From assembly GCA_013365325.1 (NCBI GenBank), contig JABVXV010000009.1, positions 496,001 through 560,000 of the forward strand: DNA of 64,000 nucleotides. Reading direction: 5' to 3'. The position numbers were made by a program, and so were the translations under genes. Positions within the stretch are counted from its first letter, which is position 1, and the number at the start of each line of letters is the position of its first letter. Shown here one piece after another: positions 1-13,600 of this stretch. A model generated the notes under the pieces. That model ran no database searches and was not told the origin of the DNA. It saw only the letters and a list, made by a program, of their open reading frames with translations. The DNA comes from Dipetalonema caudispina (lineage: Eukaryota; Nematoda; Chromadorea; Rhabditida; Onchocercidae).

Positions 1-1759
1 ACCTTTCGATCGTATTTAACACCTATACCATTCATCTACTATCTCAGAAGATTAACTTCTTCTTTAGTTTAGCTAATCACTCGGTAATCTGTATTTTCAA
101 GCTTCGGATATCTGATAAAGGCAATCGCAAAGCTTCTGATTCAAAATTAAATGGTTTTTTTTTTCTTTTTTATTCACTTTAATTACTACAAGATATTATT
201 ATCATAAATTGAAAAATGTCAAGCAATTTTGCTCATTCCATTTTTTCATCACAAGCAGGTCGAAAAGTAAGGGATATCTTGATGGATAGTAACAATCTCA
301 TCTGTTTGTCAACTTAATGATTTGTTTATCTAATTAGTCAATCAACGTCACTTCTTTACATTGAATTCCTTTAGAAATTCCCTGACAGCCTGAATAAGCA
401 TTTTTATAACAGTAAAATTATCATTCAACAATCTTTTCTTCATCAATCTGCTTAACTTATGATAAATCTTTCTTCGATATTTATCGAAGGTAAATAAAAT
501 CTAATTGATATCAGTGCATGATTTGACTGGAATTTATAAATTTTTTGATTCATTTCGTTCATTTTATTTTAAATTCAACCAACAATTTCTACGCTATACC
601 ATATTACTGGAGTATTTCTTGCGCTTCATTAAGTTTTGATTTCAGTATTTTTCCAATTCGTTTCATGTACTCAGTTACATCAGATCGCTAACATTCCCTT
701 TTGGTAATTCTATTTCAGAAAAATACTTCATCTTTCTACCACTTTCATATTATACCTCATTACGCCGCATTATAAAAGCCTTTATTGTATGATAAAACGA
801 TATTCTAATTGCAATGCTTTTGTTTGTTCATCTGAAATCATTCATAAACTTAAACCCTTATCACTAAACTATTCTATATATGTTTACGTGTTAATCAGTT
901 TAGGCTTGCATAATCAAAATTCCAAATTGTAAAAAAAAATTTGTGATTTCGGAAAGTATTGATTTATTTTCTAGAGTTTTCGAAGACTGAAGGGAAATAA
1001 ATTCAAGTTTATAACAATGTTAAATTTAACAAATTTTAAATGAATTCTAGGAAATAATAATACAGGAAACTGTTTACTTAAATGACTTTTACTTCAATTT
1101 CCATCCCGATATCAAATCGGCTGACTGACCTCTCAATATAACAATCAGTTTGAATACTTTATTCTCTATTGTAGAAAATGGAAGAAGAGAAATTAAAGCA
1201 ATGAATTCAATGCATTTTTGTCGTACTAATAAATATACTTGTAGTAGAAGAATTTAGATGGGAAAAAAAAAAACAACGAAAAGAAATAATGTTGAAAAAA
1301 AATGATAGCATTACAAAAGGTACGAGAAGATTGTTAATCTAGAAATAGTATTTCACTGAGGATAACGATGGAAAAATCAAATTTTAAGATTTTCATTGGA
1401 ATCTTTCCGAGATTTGATAACATTTCTTAAACAAATATAAATGAAATTCGGGTATAATTCAATGAATCATAGTAACTAATATGCTAAATTATTCTATTCT
1501 CTTCAGTGACAATCTTAATAAATTGTAATTATCGTTTCTATCATCATTATTAATCCATTGATCAACAATATCCCATAAGATATGAATTATTTGCATTCTG
1601 ATTGCCGCATTTTATAACATTTCATGTCGGTTGTTGGATTGTTTATTTGTATCGTTCGGGAATGTATGTTTCGGGTTGGGTGCTGATATTTTATAGAGTT
1701 GGGATTGATGGGAAGGAGATTATGCAAATTTTTGTGAAATATGATAATTTGGAGGGGTT
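1..1759. other. Intergenic, upstream of CTDNEP1-like gene
   Basis: AT-rich sequence with frequent stops in all frames. I see no exon that I can support. The 5' leader and promoter of the phosphatase gene at 1760 must lie in its last part, but no clear trans-splice acceptor sits directly before the ATG. Confidence 0.5.
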
Positions 1760-4245
1760 ATGAGACGTCGAAGAGATAGTGGCAGTATGGTTGCGGGACG
1801 GAACGCTTTGGTTCGTGCTGTGAAAACTTTGCTGGCCGCCTTTTGCTTCTATGCTTTGGGTCTATTCAACTGCATTACGTATACCATTCGACGGCAGTAT
1901 CGCAATGTATGTTTTACCCCTTCAGTTTTTGATTTCAACTAGTGAATAATGACTAAACTATGCTCAGAAATGGTTAGCCGGTACAGTAGATATTCCGGTA
2001 TAATTTATGAGGTCTCCCAGTATGTCTTAAATTAGAAGCAAAAGATTAATGATTCTAGGTCTATACAAATAAAACTATTTTAGATTTAGATTTCCTTTGC
2101 AGCAAATATAGCTAGTTTCCTTTTGAAACCTACCAAATAAAATATTTGGTGGGTTAAATTGACAAGATTAGTTTACTGATCGGACTGTTTGGCTTTAAGA
2201 TTTATGGCCTCTTGTCGTCGTGATCGTCATAGCAATAGTTTGTCATTATCAGCTGTTAGCATTGTAATTTTTAAATGGAATAAATCTAATAAACCAAGTG
2301 GGTCCGATATGGTAAAGTGTTCCTCAGGACTTCGAAAGTAGTGGTTAAATTGAATTTTAAAGGTAATGTTCCAATTAGCGATATGTAATATGTTGCATGA
2401 ATTTTATCAAATTACTTGCATTCAGATATCATGGTTGTATTTCAGGTAAGAAAACGTCAAGTTATTCGTTATGAATATGTTCCTCTCTCACCTCTATCGG
2501 CACATCGATTGAGTAAGTTTCAACTTATACTTCTTTTGTTTCGTGATTGACGAAGATACTGATATCATAATAAGAAACTATTTTACCACTTATATTGAAA
2601 TTTGTCTCTGCTTTTCAGTGGAATTGATGCATTCGAAGTAAAGTTTAATGGTTTAAGAAGTTGCCATGATTCATCTGTTCAGAGTTTATGAAAGTTTTCC
2701 AGGTGTGGTAAAGCGAAAAATTTTGGTGCTAGATTTGGATGAGACACTGATACATTCACATCATGATGGTATTATACGTCCTATGGTTAAACCCGGTACG
2801 CCACCCGATTTTGTGTTACGAGTAAGACTTTTCTTATTCACTCATTGTTTGAGTAATAATTTCTTTTAATTCCTTACAAATTTCTTGACTAGTTAGTTTC
2901 TGCGAGCTGAAGAAAAAAAATTATCGCTGAAATTTTAGCAGTATGCAGTTATCTGTTTCGCTCATACATTTTCATTCATATTCCCTGCCCTTACTCTTGT
3001 AATTATCTCTTTCCTTTTTCGTTACCCATTTCTATCTTGAATGATTATTGAAAAACTGAGGAGATTAAAGATTTGAGATTTCCACTGAAATTAAGTAGAT
3101 TAACATGTTAGCCTTCTTTAATTGAAGCCGAACCACAAGCGACAATTACAGGTAAATATCGACCGGCATCCTGTCCGATTTTTCGTGCACTGCCGGCCTC
3201 ATGTTGATTATTTTCTTTCAATGGTTAGCCAGTGGTTTGATTTAGTTATTTTTACTGCATCTATGGAAATTTATGGGAGTTCGGTAGCTGACAAACTTGA
3301 TAATGGTAAAGGTATTCTGCAAAGGCGTTACTTCAGGTATGCATGATTTCGGACCGTTTTTATTTAGTTATTGCTACTTAGCTTGCTGAGTCTACTTCGC
3401 GTTCCCCAAATAATGTTATTCTATATGTTTAATAGGTAATATGTTTTTCTATACTTAATTTTTTTTAATCGGACTTCGTATTTTCTGTTTATGATATCAT
3501 TCATCCACTTACAGTTTTTTCATATCGTTTTCTTCATATTTTAGACAACATTGTACAATGGATTATGGCGGATATACAAAAGATCTTTCTGCTGTACACG
3601 CCGATCTTTCATCAATATTCATATTAGATAATTCTCCCAGTGCATACAGGAAGTTTCCTCGTACGTTCTCAAATTTTAAACATTTCCGAATAATATGTAT
3701 ATGTATGGACGATAGACTGTGGTTTTTTAAATTATGAGTTTCATGATTCATAACTTTTCCCTCATATTTGTATACCTATAGAGTCGATTTCTGTAAGCCA
3801 AATTTTTACTTGAAAGATTATTTAAGCAGTAAATATAATCATTCTTGACTGTAATTCTGTTAGTTCTATGCAGTTTCGTAACATCACCAGTGACTAAGGG
3901 TTTTCTATTAATGTTAACTTGATGAATTCTGTATAGCTATATTTGGTAAATCTGAGATTTTTAAATTGTCGAAGTAAAAACTGGGAACAAAAAAAAAGAA
4001 CAGAGATTAGCTAATGGAAAACTAAAAGCAAAACAATTAATTAACCTAAAAGGCTAGTTTTTTTGCAAAACTTCGCACAGATTTCTGAAATATTTTCAGA
4101 AAATGCAATACCAATACGGTCTTGGTTTTCGGATCCAACAGACACATGTTTGTTAGCATTATTACCGTTTTTGGATGCACTTCGGTTTGCATCTGATGTA
4201 CGCTCAATTTTAAGTCGAAATCAACAGCTTCAACAAGTGTGGTAA
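1760..4245 (+). CDS. cnep-1: CTD nuclear envelope phosphatase 1 (CTDNEP1/Dullard) homologue
   Basis: Six exons: 1760-1906, 2446-2512, 2703-2821, 3152-3336, 3545-3660, 4100-4245 (stop TAA). All junctions are GT-AG and the phases agree, giving 259 aa against about 244 aa for the human protein. Residues about 17-45 form a hydrophobic N-terminal membrane segment. The FCP/SCP HAD-phosphatase core carries DLDET at residues 82-86 (catalytic Asp and acid/base Asp), followed by [30 protein letters not shown] and the DNSP motif, and ends in RSILSRN. CTDNEP1 works at the nuclear envelope/ER with NEP1R1 to dephosphorylate lipin, which limits membrane synthesis. The order of motifs leaves little doubt about the family. 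The first ATG is chosen because it precedes the membrane segment. Residues 1-16 are less certain. Confidence 0.95.
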
Positions 4246-6584
4246 CTATTTCGAGAGAAGAAGGCTCATGCAAATTTGTCTGTCCTTCGCTGAACTAATA
4301 TCTTAAGATTGATTTTAGCCCATATTTTGTGTACTATCTTGCACCAAAAAAGATTGTATAGTATAGCGCATACAAGTATTTGTTACAGCTATGTTTGTAG
4401 TTAACATCCTCGTATTCAGTGCAACATATCGTTCTATTTATGTTAAAAATCCTGTGTTTTTATAGTTTCCAGCTGCTCATTGATATATTTAATAATAAGG
4501 CAGTTCCTGTTGCCGTCGTTGTTATTTAATTTGATTTTTTCATGTTTCTGTTTCTTTATGGGTATCTTCATCAACGGTGTCATCATGTATGCCTTTGGAA
4601 AAAGTTGAAGGAGGATCTTTTTTTATATCAAGATTAGATCAATGATTAAGTTGATAGTTTCTGCTAGATTTATTTACTGACCGAGTAGGTTTTTGATGAG
4701 ATTAACATTTTTAATTATATCTGTGCAGTCAAGTGCCACAATATGAAAATGAATTTGAGTAGTAGCAGTTATTTCAAATTATAGATCCACAATCTTATGA
4801 TGAAGGACAGAAGGAAATAAACGAGGCCAAAGAAATATTTGAGATTTTCATGATACTGCCTTTGCAAGTTCCGAATCTGTGTAAAAGAGTGTCATCATGA
4901 TATTGTAAGTAATCAGAGATGACATTTGGATCACATTGTACATTGCTGTTTCTGATTTGTGTTGTCCGCTTACTACGAGTAAGTTTTTTGTTTCATGCAA
5001 ATTTTGATCTCATCAAACTTGTTCCATTTTATGGATACTATTGATTTAGCTGTGTCTTTTTTATTTTTCTTGGAATGGCTTTTTTATTCATGGTCATATG
5101 GGAGGTAGAAATTGATAATCATCAGACAGGGATTTCATTTATGCGGTATGAGTTTTTTCAAGATAAAGGAAAGATTAGTCGGAGCTTGATAAGGAAATTT
5201 TTTTTGCCTAGGTCATAAATATACAGTCTGCAATTTTTTCTAATTTTTCGAAAATGGGTGCCAAGTACTCGAAAGCAGCTATGTGAAAGTGAAGTCTGAT
5301 ACAGTATCGACCTGTCCTACAACTTTCAGCTGTTCTTGCGAAAATGCATCTTAAATATTTGCGGGAATATTGTTTTTCAATAAACTGTATGTCTCAAAAA
5401 ATGTTCTTGATTTGCAGATATAGCAGTTTTATTTTAAACTTGATAAGCGACTTAATTTGAAGTTGTATTGACTAAGGCGCAGAAATATACATTCGCAAAC
5501 AGAATAAACGACAGTTAACCCGACAAATAAACGACAATTAATTTGACCTTGTGAGTGGAATCAATTATCAATAAGTTTCAAATTTCCTTAGTATTTCGAA
5601 AAATATTATACATTTCATTAGCAGAAGTTACTTCAAAACAACAATATTTAAGTGCATCGGAAGAGAGATTTGAAGTTTTTTAATATACTGACATCGTTAA
5701 TTCCAAGGGAAATTTATTTTGAGGGGAGTTGAAATGTTTTTAAGACGCAAAAGGCTAGAATAATTCGGGAAGCTTAGCATACTTTTGGTTTAGAAACTTC
5801 CACATAACTGTGGGGTTATCATCAATATGAATATGATTTATTCTCGATACCATAAGATTGTATGAGCCTATCATATTGAGGACTTTTACATATGAATTAT
5901 CAGACGTATATAACTAATGTATAGTAGATAGGAAGACTAAATTCATTCAGATTGATACAAAATATATTCATAATAATACATGAGGATAACCGTTGTACGG
6001 AAACATGATAGAATAATCAGTATTTTTTTTGTTTTTTGATGTCTTAAAGATATGAGACATTCTTCACCAAAATCTTTAGGCAGCAATGAATAGTATCTTA
6101 ATTTCTCAGTAGATTTTTCGAGAAAGAAGCTGCTGTCTTTTCACTTTTAATTTGAAGAAAATGTAGGCATTGTGATGGATTGCTTCTTAAATACAAAATG
6201 TCAAGAAGATACGATACATGATAAAATTTGCTATGAGTGTGAAGTTATTGAAAATTAATATCGAATAGACAAATAAATGTTCTCTGACAAAAGCATCTCA
6301 TAATGGTTTAAAAATTTGGGATTAATGTGAGGAGCAAAATATTAGATGAAATTTTTAAGAAAAATGGAATTTGACCAAGTATAGATTACTGGAGATAGTA
6401 AAGAAATGTCACCGCACTTAAGGTCGCTTGAAATAATTGCGAAAAATTAGAGTATGTTCGTTTATATTGGACTTTTTCTTGGTATATATATTTGTCATGG
6501 AACAACTTTATCATTAACATATCCCTATTGATATAAAGTTTTGTTACTGCATCCAATTAGTCTCATTAATTCAGGTATCATAAT
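4246..6584. other. Intergenic between CTDNEP1-like gene and Pro-rich gene
   Basis: Convergent 3' ends: the phosphatase on + ends at 4245 and the next gene on - ends at 6585. No coding exon is evident. The stretch contains two adjacent copies of an AATAAACGACA motif (5503-5541) that recurs elsewhere in the window. Confidence 0.5.
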
Positions 6585-7785
6585 CTATTTGTTCTCAGTT
6601 CTTTCAATCCTCGAGGAAGAAGGAAGTTGTAATGGTAATTCAAAATCAGCAGAAAGCTCTGGAAGTCGTAGTGGCATCCGTAACCTGGAATCCAGAACAT
6701 CTGGAGGAGCCATTATTGGTGGGTTATAGATGAATGGCATATTGAAGTTTTTTATTGTGCCTTCATCTGAAAGCCTGTTACCTATACCAGGTCGATTTTG
6801 TGTACCACCAACAAAATTGATTCTAGGAGGTGGTGTATATCTCAGGTACAGCGGGACAATGGGATGATGTTGAAGAAAGGGTGGATGCAACAGATTTGGT
6901 CTCCAATTCTGTTCACCTTGATATCGTTTGCTAAAATAGTGCACACTATTATTTAAATTCTTACAAATTTTGGAAACTCTAAACTCGGATCATCAAAAAA
7001 GAATCTTCATTCAAATTCTCAGGAATTCTTTGATCCCGAAATAGTGTAGTGCAATATAAGGTTACTAAAACTTACGAAGAATCATCCAAATGATTCAAAG
7101 GCTAACGTACTAAAGAAAATTAAAATATGTAGAAAAAAGTTGATGATAAGAACTTGATAGAAAAGTTTTTTTTTAATTTTCTTTAGAACATCTGCAATGT
7201 TCAAAACAATATGAAATGCATTAAATATTTGAAAACCAATGAACATCCATCAGAAAATATCGTGGAGGAATCCCGAGTTATTAGATGTGTAAGCGAAATT
7301 AAATGATAACTTACAATGTCCTTGCATATAATGGTCCATAAGTCGTATCCTGCTTTTCTATCCAATTCCGAAATTTAGGTACTTCATCATATCCCGTTGC
7401 AATATTAAAGAAAAACAGTTGTTGTTCCATTTCCGCTTGCAATGCAGCTAGTCGTGCATGAATGAAACGTTGTTCTTCCACGTCTGTTTCGTTGAGAATA
7501 AGTAGTCTAACTTGTGATGAGATCATCTATAGAATTGAATATAAATTTAAAAAGTAATATAATTTAATTTCATGATAACAACAAAAAATATGTGCGACCA
7601 TAAAAACTAATTAGCCTAGGGTGTCCAAGGTATATATATATAGCCTAGGTATGTAGAAATTATAAATAGTTAATACTGGGAAGTGAAGATTGAAAGCTTG
7701 CCTGTTGTTTAAGATTTTGAATATTATAAAATAACTCTTGCGCAGTGATATTGGGGAACAATTGATAGAATAGATCTCGTAACAT
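6585..7785 (-). CDS. Unrecognised protein with Pro-rich C-terminus
   Basis: Three exons on the minus strand: 7785-7702, 7526-7315, 6930-6585 (stop), 213 aa in consistent phase. Intron 1 starts with GC (CAG then GCAAGC) rather than GT. Intron 2 is GTAAGT...TTTTAG. Residues 1-28 read MLRDLFYQLFPNITAQELFY and so on. Residues 29-98 look helical (EEQRFIHARLAALQAEMEQQ). The last 115 residues are rich in Pro, Leu and Arg (LLHPPFLQHHPIVPLYLR, YNPPIMAPPD). I recognise no domain. The start is uncertain because no acceptor is seen just upstream and a further 5' exon is possible. It is a gene rather than a chance ORF because phases match across two introns and exon base composition is distinct. Confidence 0.6.
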
Positions 7786-8307
7786 TTTGTAGTACAAATA
7801 TTAATTTGGGTAATATAGTACCAGAAGTTACAAACAATATTGGTAAGATTTCGAAGATAAAGAAAATTGGATCTGTTTGGAGGCATATCTATGATCATAT
7901 AGAATCTCCAAGATCATCGATTACCTGTCTCTCATCGCTTTCTCTTTTGCCGGGATAGATGAAACTTTCGAAAATTTATGATTAAAAATTTATTTTTTTC
8001 AGAAAACATAAGTATACTTTGAATATTTGAAATAAATTAGCAGTCCAATAGCAAAATATTCACAAAAATTCACAGTAGTCTTCTCATGTAATGGCAGAAT
8101 ACCTAATCCACTCTGATAGACTTATCAGTTGACTTTAAAGCATGAAATTAGGCTAGGAATTGGATTCCGTTTACATATGCATATATTAGATATACGGGAT
8201 TCACTTTCTACTTTAATTAGCAAAGATAACAAATTTGCATTTTAACAGCCAAATTATAAAAACGGATACGATATGATAAATTTATAGTAAATAAGATAAG
8301 AATTGGA
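7786..8307. other. Intergenic
   Basis: AT-rich gap between the minus-strand Pro-rich gene and a doubtful plus-strand gene. A minus-strand open frame across 7611-7898 overlaps exon 1 of the neighbour in another frame and is not supported as coding. Confidence 0.4.
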
Positions 8308-9331
8308 ATGATTCGTGATTGTCTGGAGAAAATAGGAAATTTTAGACTGAAAATATGTATATGTACAGATTTGCTTTCATATTTCCTTCATGTTTTGATT
8401 GTTTTCGAAGAGGTGAGCTTCTTTAATTACAAGTCAATTATCTGTTTACAGAGTAATGATCAGCCAATTATCTATTTTGGAAAACAACAGCTAAAAAGAA
8501 CAGTTCATAGATTTGCGATGTGCAATAAGTAGAAGTCAATAATGATTGATGAATTTTGGAATTAAATTTAAATTCAATATTTGACGAATTTTCCGATTTC
8601 ATTTTAGTCATGTTTAACATGCACTGCAATACTACTCCTATGCCTACCGAATTTTTTACTTCATAAAGCGATTGCATTACTCACTACAGTAGCAGCTTTA
8701 CTTGGTTTTGCTTCTATGATGTTTCGCATGCGCACCTGGCAGGAAATACGCCACGTTGGAAAGTTACGAGTTCTTAAGTCACCCGTTAGTACAGTGAATC
8801 TTTGTGAAAAATAATTCAAAGCTCATCAAGAACTATCATTTCATTCAGATATAAATTTGAAAATTTCATATAAGTAACAAAATAAAAAGATAAAGAAATA
8901 ATAAACAAATAATATATTCAGTTTCATCATTTAAAAAACTATTAAAATTGCGAAGATTGTTTTCAAATTTAATATTCAAATAAATTTCATACTTCAGAAT
9001 TTCAATTTATTCAAAAATAATTCAACATAGCTAGCATAGAATTATCATATTTTGTCAATTAACCTATAATAAGTTATCGTCAAAAGATGGTTTTTTTTTT
9101 TCTAAATTTTATTAAAGATATTGAATTACTTTGGTGTTAAAAAATTATCAACTTTTAATTACGGGGAATATTCTTGAATGCCTCACGTGCGTTAGTAATA
9201 TGGTCGGCAGTAATTGCTTGGTTTTGGCTCAATTACACATTCAAATTTAACGATTTCTTCAATACAAGATGGTTCATTTCGGTACTAATAGCAATTACTT
9301 TCTATTTTACCTTCCATTAACTTAAATAGCT
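8308..9331 (+). CDS. Possible multi-pass membrane protein (incomplete model)
   Basis: Plausible phase-0 exons: 8308-8412 (ATG), 8452-8502 and 8608-8784. The last encodes two hydrophobic stretches (CTAILLLCLPNFLL and ALLTTVAALLGFASMMF) followed by a basic tail, RMRTWQEIRHVGKLRVLKSP. A second open stretch, about 9155-9331, encodes two more membrane helices (RALVIWSAVIAWFWLNY and WFISVLIAITFYFTFH) and a stop. No AG acceptor fits the phase between 8784 and this last part, so the join is unresolved. Intron 1 would be only 39 bases and may not exist, since the frame is open across it. I do not recognise the family. The hydrophobic pattern and GC-richer islands argue for coding, but the model is weak. 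Confidence 0.35.
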
Positions 9332-10629
9332 AAACAAAAGACTAAATTAGCTGTCAATCTTTTTTACTTGGAAATTCAACTTTCAGTCCAGTCTGTGATG
9401 ATTTTAAAAATAGCCGAAACTTTCTTGAAAATGTTTTCATTTTTTGATAAAAGTTTAGGTAATTCTCAAAAATATAAAATGAAATTATTTTATCAAGCTC
9501 TTTCAAACAATATTCCATTTCTATTGCAACCTTTTTGCAGAATTTATTATCGATATCCAGTTTATCTGTCCTACTTCAACTTATGCTATATTGCTACTAA
9601 TATACCGTACATCAATCTTAACAATTATATTAGAAAGGAATCTAAAATATTTTCAACTGTTTGTTGATTTTTTATTATATTTGTAATAAATTTCCCATTT
9701 GAATTGATGGATTTAATGTATTAATTTATACTTTTCTATACAATAGTTCAACCGATAGGAACCAATCTACTATATGGTAAGATAGATGAAATCCAATTTA
9801 GGGTTATAATAATACCTATCACCAAATGTCAGTTGATCTGCACTCCTTTAAAATGTATGCCAAAATGAAATTGCTCAATACTTACCAAATCAATTTCTAT
9901 AATTTATAGCGTTTATTTTAATCTTAAAATTAGAGAGAAAAAAAATCCAATAATCAATGACAATTTAAACCTGTTATCAATTGTTTTTTTTTTTTTTTTG
10001 GAAGACGATTATCAAAAGTTATAAAAGATTTCATCAAATAATTGGTTTGCACCGCAATTTCTAATCTAAAATCTTTAAGTCTCAATAATTTCTCATATTC
10101 AATTTCTTCGTCCGTCTTCCTCGATTCATTATTACAAATAATGACAGTCAGGTTATATGTTTCTAAAGTTGCTAATCCGATGAAACCACAAAAACATGAA
10201 ATCAAATAATCTTTTAATGGAGTTTGATGATATATACGTAGGATGCACAGTCATTATGTATGGAAACAAAAATATAATATTTATTACTTTGACTTATTGA
10301 AATACATCAACGATTAGTTATTAGTGATCGAAGATCGAAAGCGCTAAAACAATTATTACTAACTGGGAAAATCATTATGAGAAAGGAACAAACAGATTTT
10401 TGGATGAAAATTCAAAAATTAAAAAAAAAATTGTTTGAAACAAATAAAGTGAATTGAAAACTTGATCGGATAAACAAGCGTCAGATTAAAACATGAATGC
10501 TTGAAAACAAGCTCTAAAACGATACTGAAAAAATCCATAACAGAATAAAAAAAATAGTGCGAATAATGAGGTACCCAAGCATTTTCAAATCCGATTCTAG
10601 ATTACAGTACCTTTACAAATTTTGGAATT
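9332..10629. other. Intergenic with one possible minus-strand exon
   Basis: Mostly AT-rich. On the minus strand, about 10205-10020 is open and has a charged, helix-like composition (ESRKTDEEIEYEKLLRLKDF). It could be an isolated exon or the tail of an unseen gene, but I find no partners. An open frame on + at 9368-9667 has Phe/Tyr/Asn-rich composition typical of AT-rich noncoding DNA. Confidence 0.3.
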
Positions 10630-13600
10630 TCAAACAAAACCATATTTGATCAAACGTTTACTTTTGCAATGTTTCTGCACGAAAATGATAGTTAGGAATA
10701 ATACGGTTAGTAGAATGAAGATTACAGTTTGAAACAGCAATCCATTTCGTAGTACCTCGCATGATACATGTGCTACTTCGAGTGAACTTCTTTGATTCAT
10801 TTCGTTACATTCAAAAATCACCAGCTGAAAGCATTTTTTTTTAATTATTATTATTTATATGGGATTTTAATTTTGATTATACAACCATCATTATACATTA
10901 TGGAATGAATATAACGCAAGGTTAACAAGGTCAATTTTGTTGGATCGACCAAAATTTCTACTTGCTTTTTTTGGAGGTGCACCAGACTTCAAGTGTTAGT
11001 TGCTGTGTTTGTATTGCCATTAAAAATTAATCAATTATATAATTTCTGTTAAAAGAAATATATCTTATCATGCTTGTTAAATCCGAAGATATTTTAAAAG
11101 TTTAAGACCCTATCCATTTTGTTAAACTAGAACTGAATTATAAAAGCAATCTTTTATCTTTCCCTTATTCTTATCATTCTTGTTTCCAGTTCTTTTTTTT
11201 ACCATCTACTCAACTTTTGATTATTCGAACAAATTATCCTTCGAGCTAATCAGATAAATTCAACTTAAAATGAAAATTTCAATACCTGATCAGCACTAAC
11301 ATCCAATGTCAAACGATTAGCATTGGTAAAATTCGCTTCAGTATGAAACTTCAAAGAAAGAGGATTCATTGCCAGTTCAGATTCATTCAGGAAACGTTTT
11401 CGTCGATTACTGATATGCTTCACGTTTGATATTTTTGAAGCAGTCAGTTTATTGGCATTTACATCATCATGTAAATCGTAATAAGATTCGTATTCGTCGT
11501 CCTCTGTAGTGGAAGCAATAACTGAGAAAAAATTTTGAACGGAATTAAAAAGCCAATCTAATTCTCTTTCAAAACCCTTTTCCAAGGAAACATTTTTTTT
11601 GTTCTTGCAAATAACTGAAAAGTCAAGAATTTCCAGAGGTTCTGCAAACTAAATGAAGCTAGACCAGTTGCCACTCATAGTACCAAAGTATAGTATCTTT
11701 CATCGAATTCTCTGTGGCTTTGTTGCTTACTGCACTAACCATGATCACCATGATCAGTTTACCCGGTCTCGTACCTTCACTTGTCGTTTGTTCAGTATCC
11801 GGAAACGTCAAGCTGGAGCTTGTAGTGTGCTCTCCCTGTGTTTCCGATTCATCAGAAACTGCTTGAGAAGGTTCAAAAGTCGTTGTCGAAATAATTTCAC
11901 AGTTGGGTGGTTGAAAAAAATCAAGGATAAGTTCAATATTTATTCAATGCTTGTCCCATAAATCTTTATTTTGCATTTATGAAATGATCAGTAGCTGTAT
12001 AAATATTTTTTCATGCAGGGGACAATAACACTGCTCAAATTAGACGCGAATGTTTACTAGAACAAGAGGTCACACTAAGTGATATATTTAGAAAGTTTCT
12101 AATCTACGTGACCGTGAAAACAGCGTCATTGCAATGCAATTAAGGTTAGAAGGATTGGTAATAACGAAAAAAAAAAAATGTTTTAAAAAGAAAAAAATCA
12201 AATACCGAAATGCCTTTGCAATTATTTTGTACTTTATCACAAAATGTCACTTTGCACTGGAAACTAATGGTAGGTTGATTGACAAATTTGAATGCTCGTA
12301 CCACGGAATATGCTACTGTGAGACTTTCACTATAGATCAATGGATCCATTAATGTACGGTCTATGATACAGCTGAAAATACTGTCGTAAATTGATGGAAT
12401 ATTATCACTGACCACATGACTAGCGCGTGTGCATATGCCAATTTCACGACAAGTAATAATATTTTGGAAAATTTGTGCGAAAAAAATTAGAAGTTTCACT
12501 GATAAGATTGGCATATAACCTTAATGGAACTTCTTTTTTTTGAATTATTTATTGGAAGGATGTGAAAATGAAGTTCAAGAGGCTGCTAATAGGCAAATTA
12601 TTATCACCTTAGCAAGAGTTAACATTAAAAGAATTTCCTTATTTGTGAACTTCCACTAAACAAGGAATAAAACGTGTTGGCTAAATTTCAAAGTGCAAAT
12701 ACAAATCCTGAAGCAAATCAATCTTACCCTCGATTATCAAGAAGCTGGAACTTGGTACCATCAGATTTATAAGTAAAGCATGAATGAACAAGCATACCAT
12801 ACTTTTCTGGAAATTATAACTTTCTCAACTTCTGAATGACGATAAAATGGAAATATTTTGCAAAAGAGTAAGTAGACTGAAAATCAATTCAAGTTCACCG
12901 AGTCGAATTTAGTTGAGGTTAAATGAAAAAATAAAACAAAATATGGTTGGAATCATTTTAATGAAAATAAGAACGAAACTATGATTAAATCAAAGATACA
13001 AAAAGTAAATCCTACTATTCAATTTAATAAATATCAATTGGAATAACAGAGTTGCTTGCTCATTTAGATCAATTTTCCTCCTCTGATAATTCAGCTAGAC
13101 GTTAGAAACGGTCAGAAAGAATTACGTAGTATGCGAGGAATCAGTAATTTCATTTTAACCTAATTTACAGCTCCATTTGTGAATCAGCCGATCGCCAACA
13201 TTTGCATATTTTACCGGTTCACCGTTTACTGAATCCTTCAGCACATCGTAGGTACAAATAGTCGCGAGTCCGCTTCCCAGTTCTTTCATAATGAAGCCAC
13301 TAATTAAAAACAGAAATTTAATTAGTACAATTGACTTCAACTCCATTTTAATTTAAAATGAGCTAAACTGAATGGCAGCAGATATGAAGAGAACAATCCC
13401 AAGGAATCGTCATGCTTTCGGATTCATTTTGAAAACTCACTTGATTCTAAATTAGATTATCAGATTTTGCCGCATTTTCAAACTGATCAATACTATCTAT
13501 TCTGTTGAACCTGATAATACTATCAGCAAGTAAATAAACTCGATCAATTTACTGGACCTTCCTGATCTAATACTTGAAATTGCATTACCCTTCGATTCCC

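Noticed and set aside
7611..7898. 95-codon minus-strand frame
   Set aside because: Overlaps exon 1 of the Pro-rich gene in another frame and has AT-driven composition.
9368..9667. 99-codon plus-strand frame
   Set aside because: Phe/Tyr/Asn/Ile-rich as expected from random AT-rich DNA; no recognisable motif.
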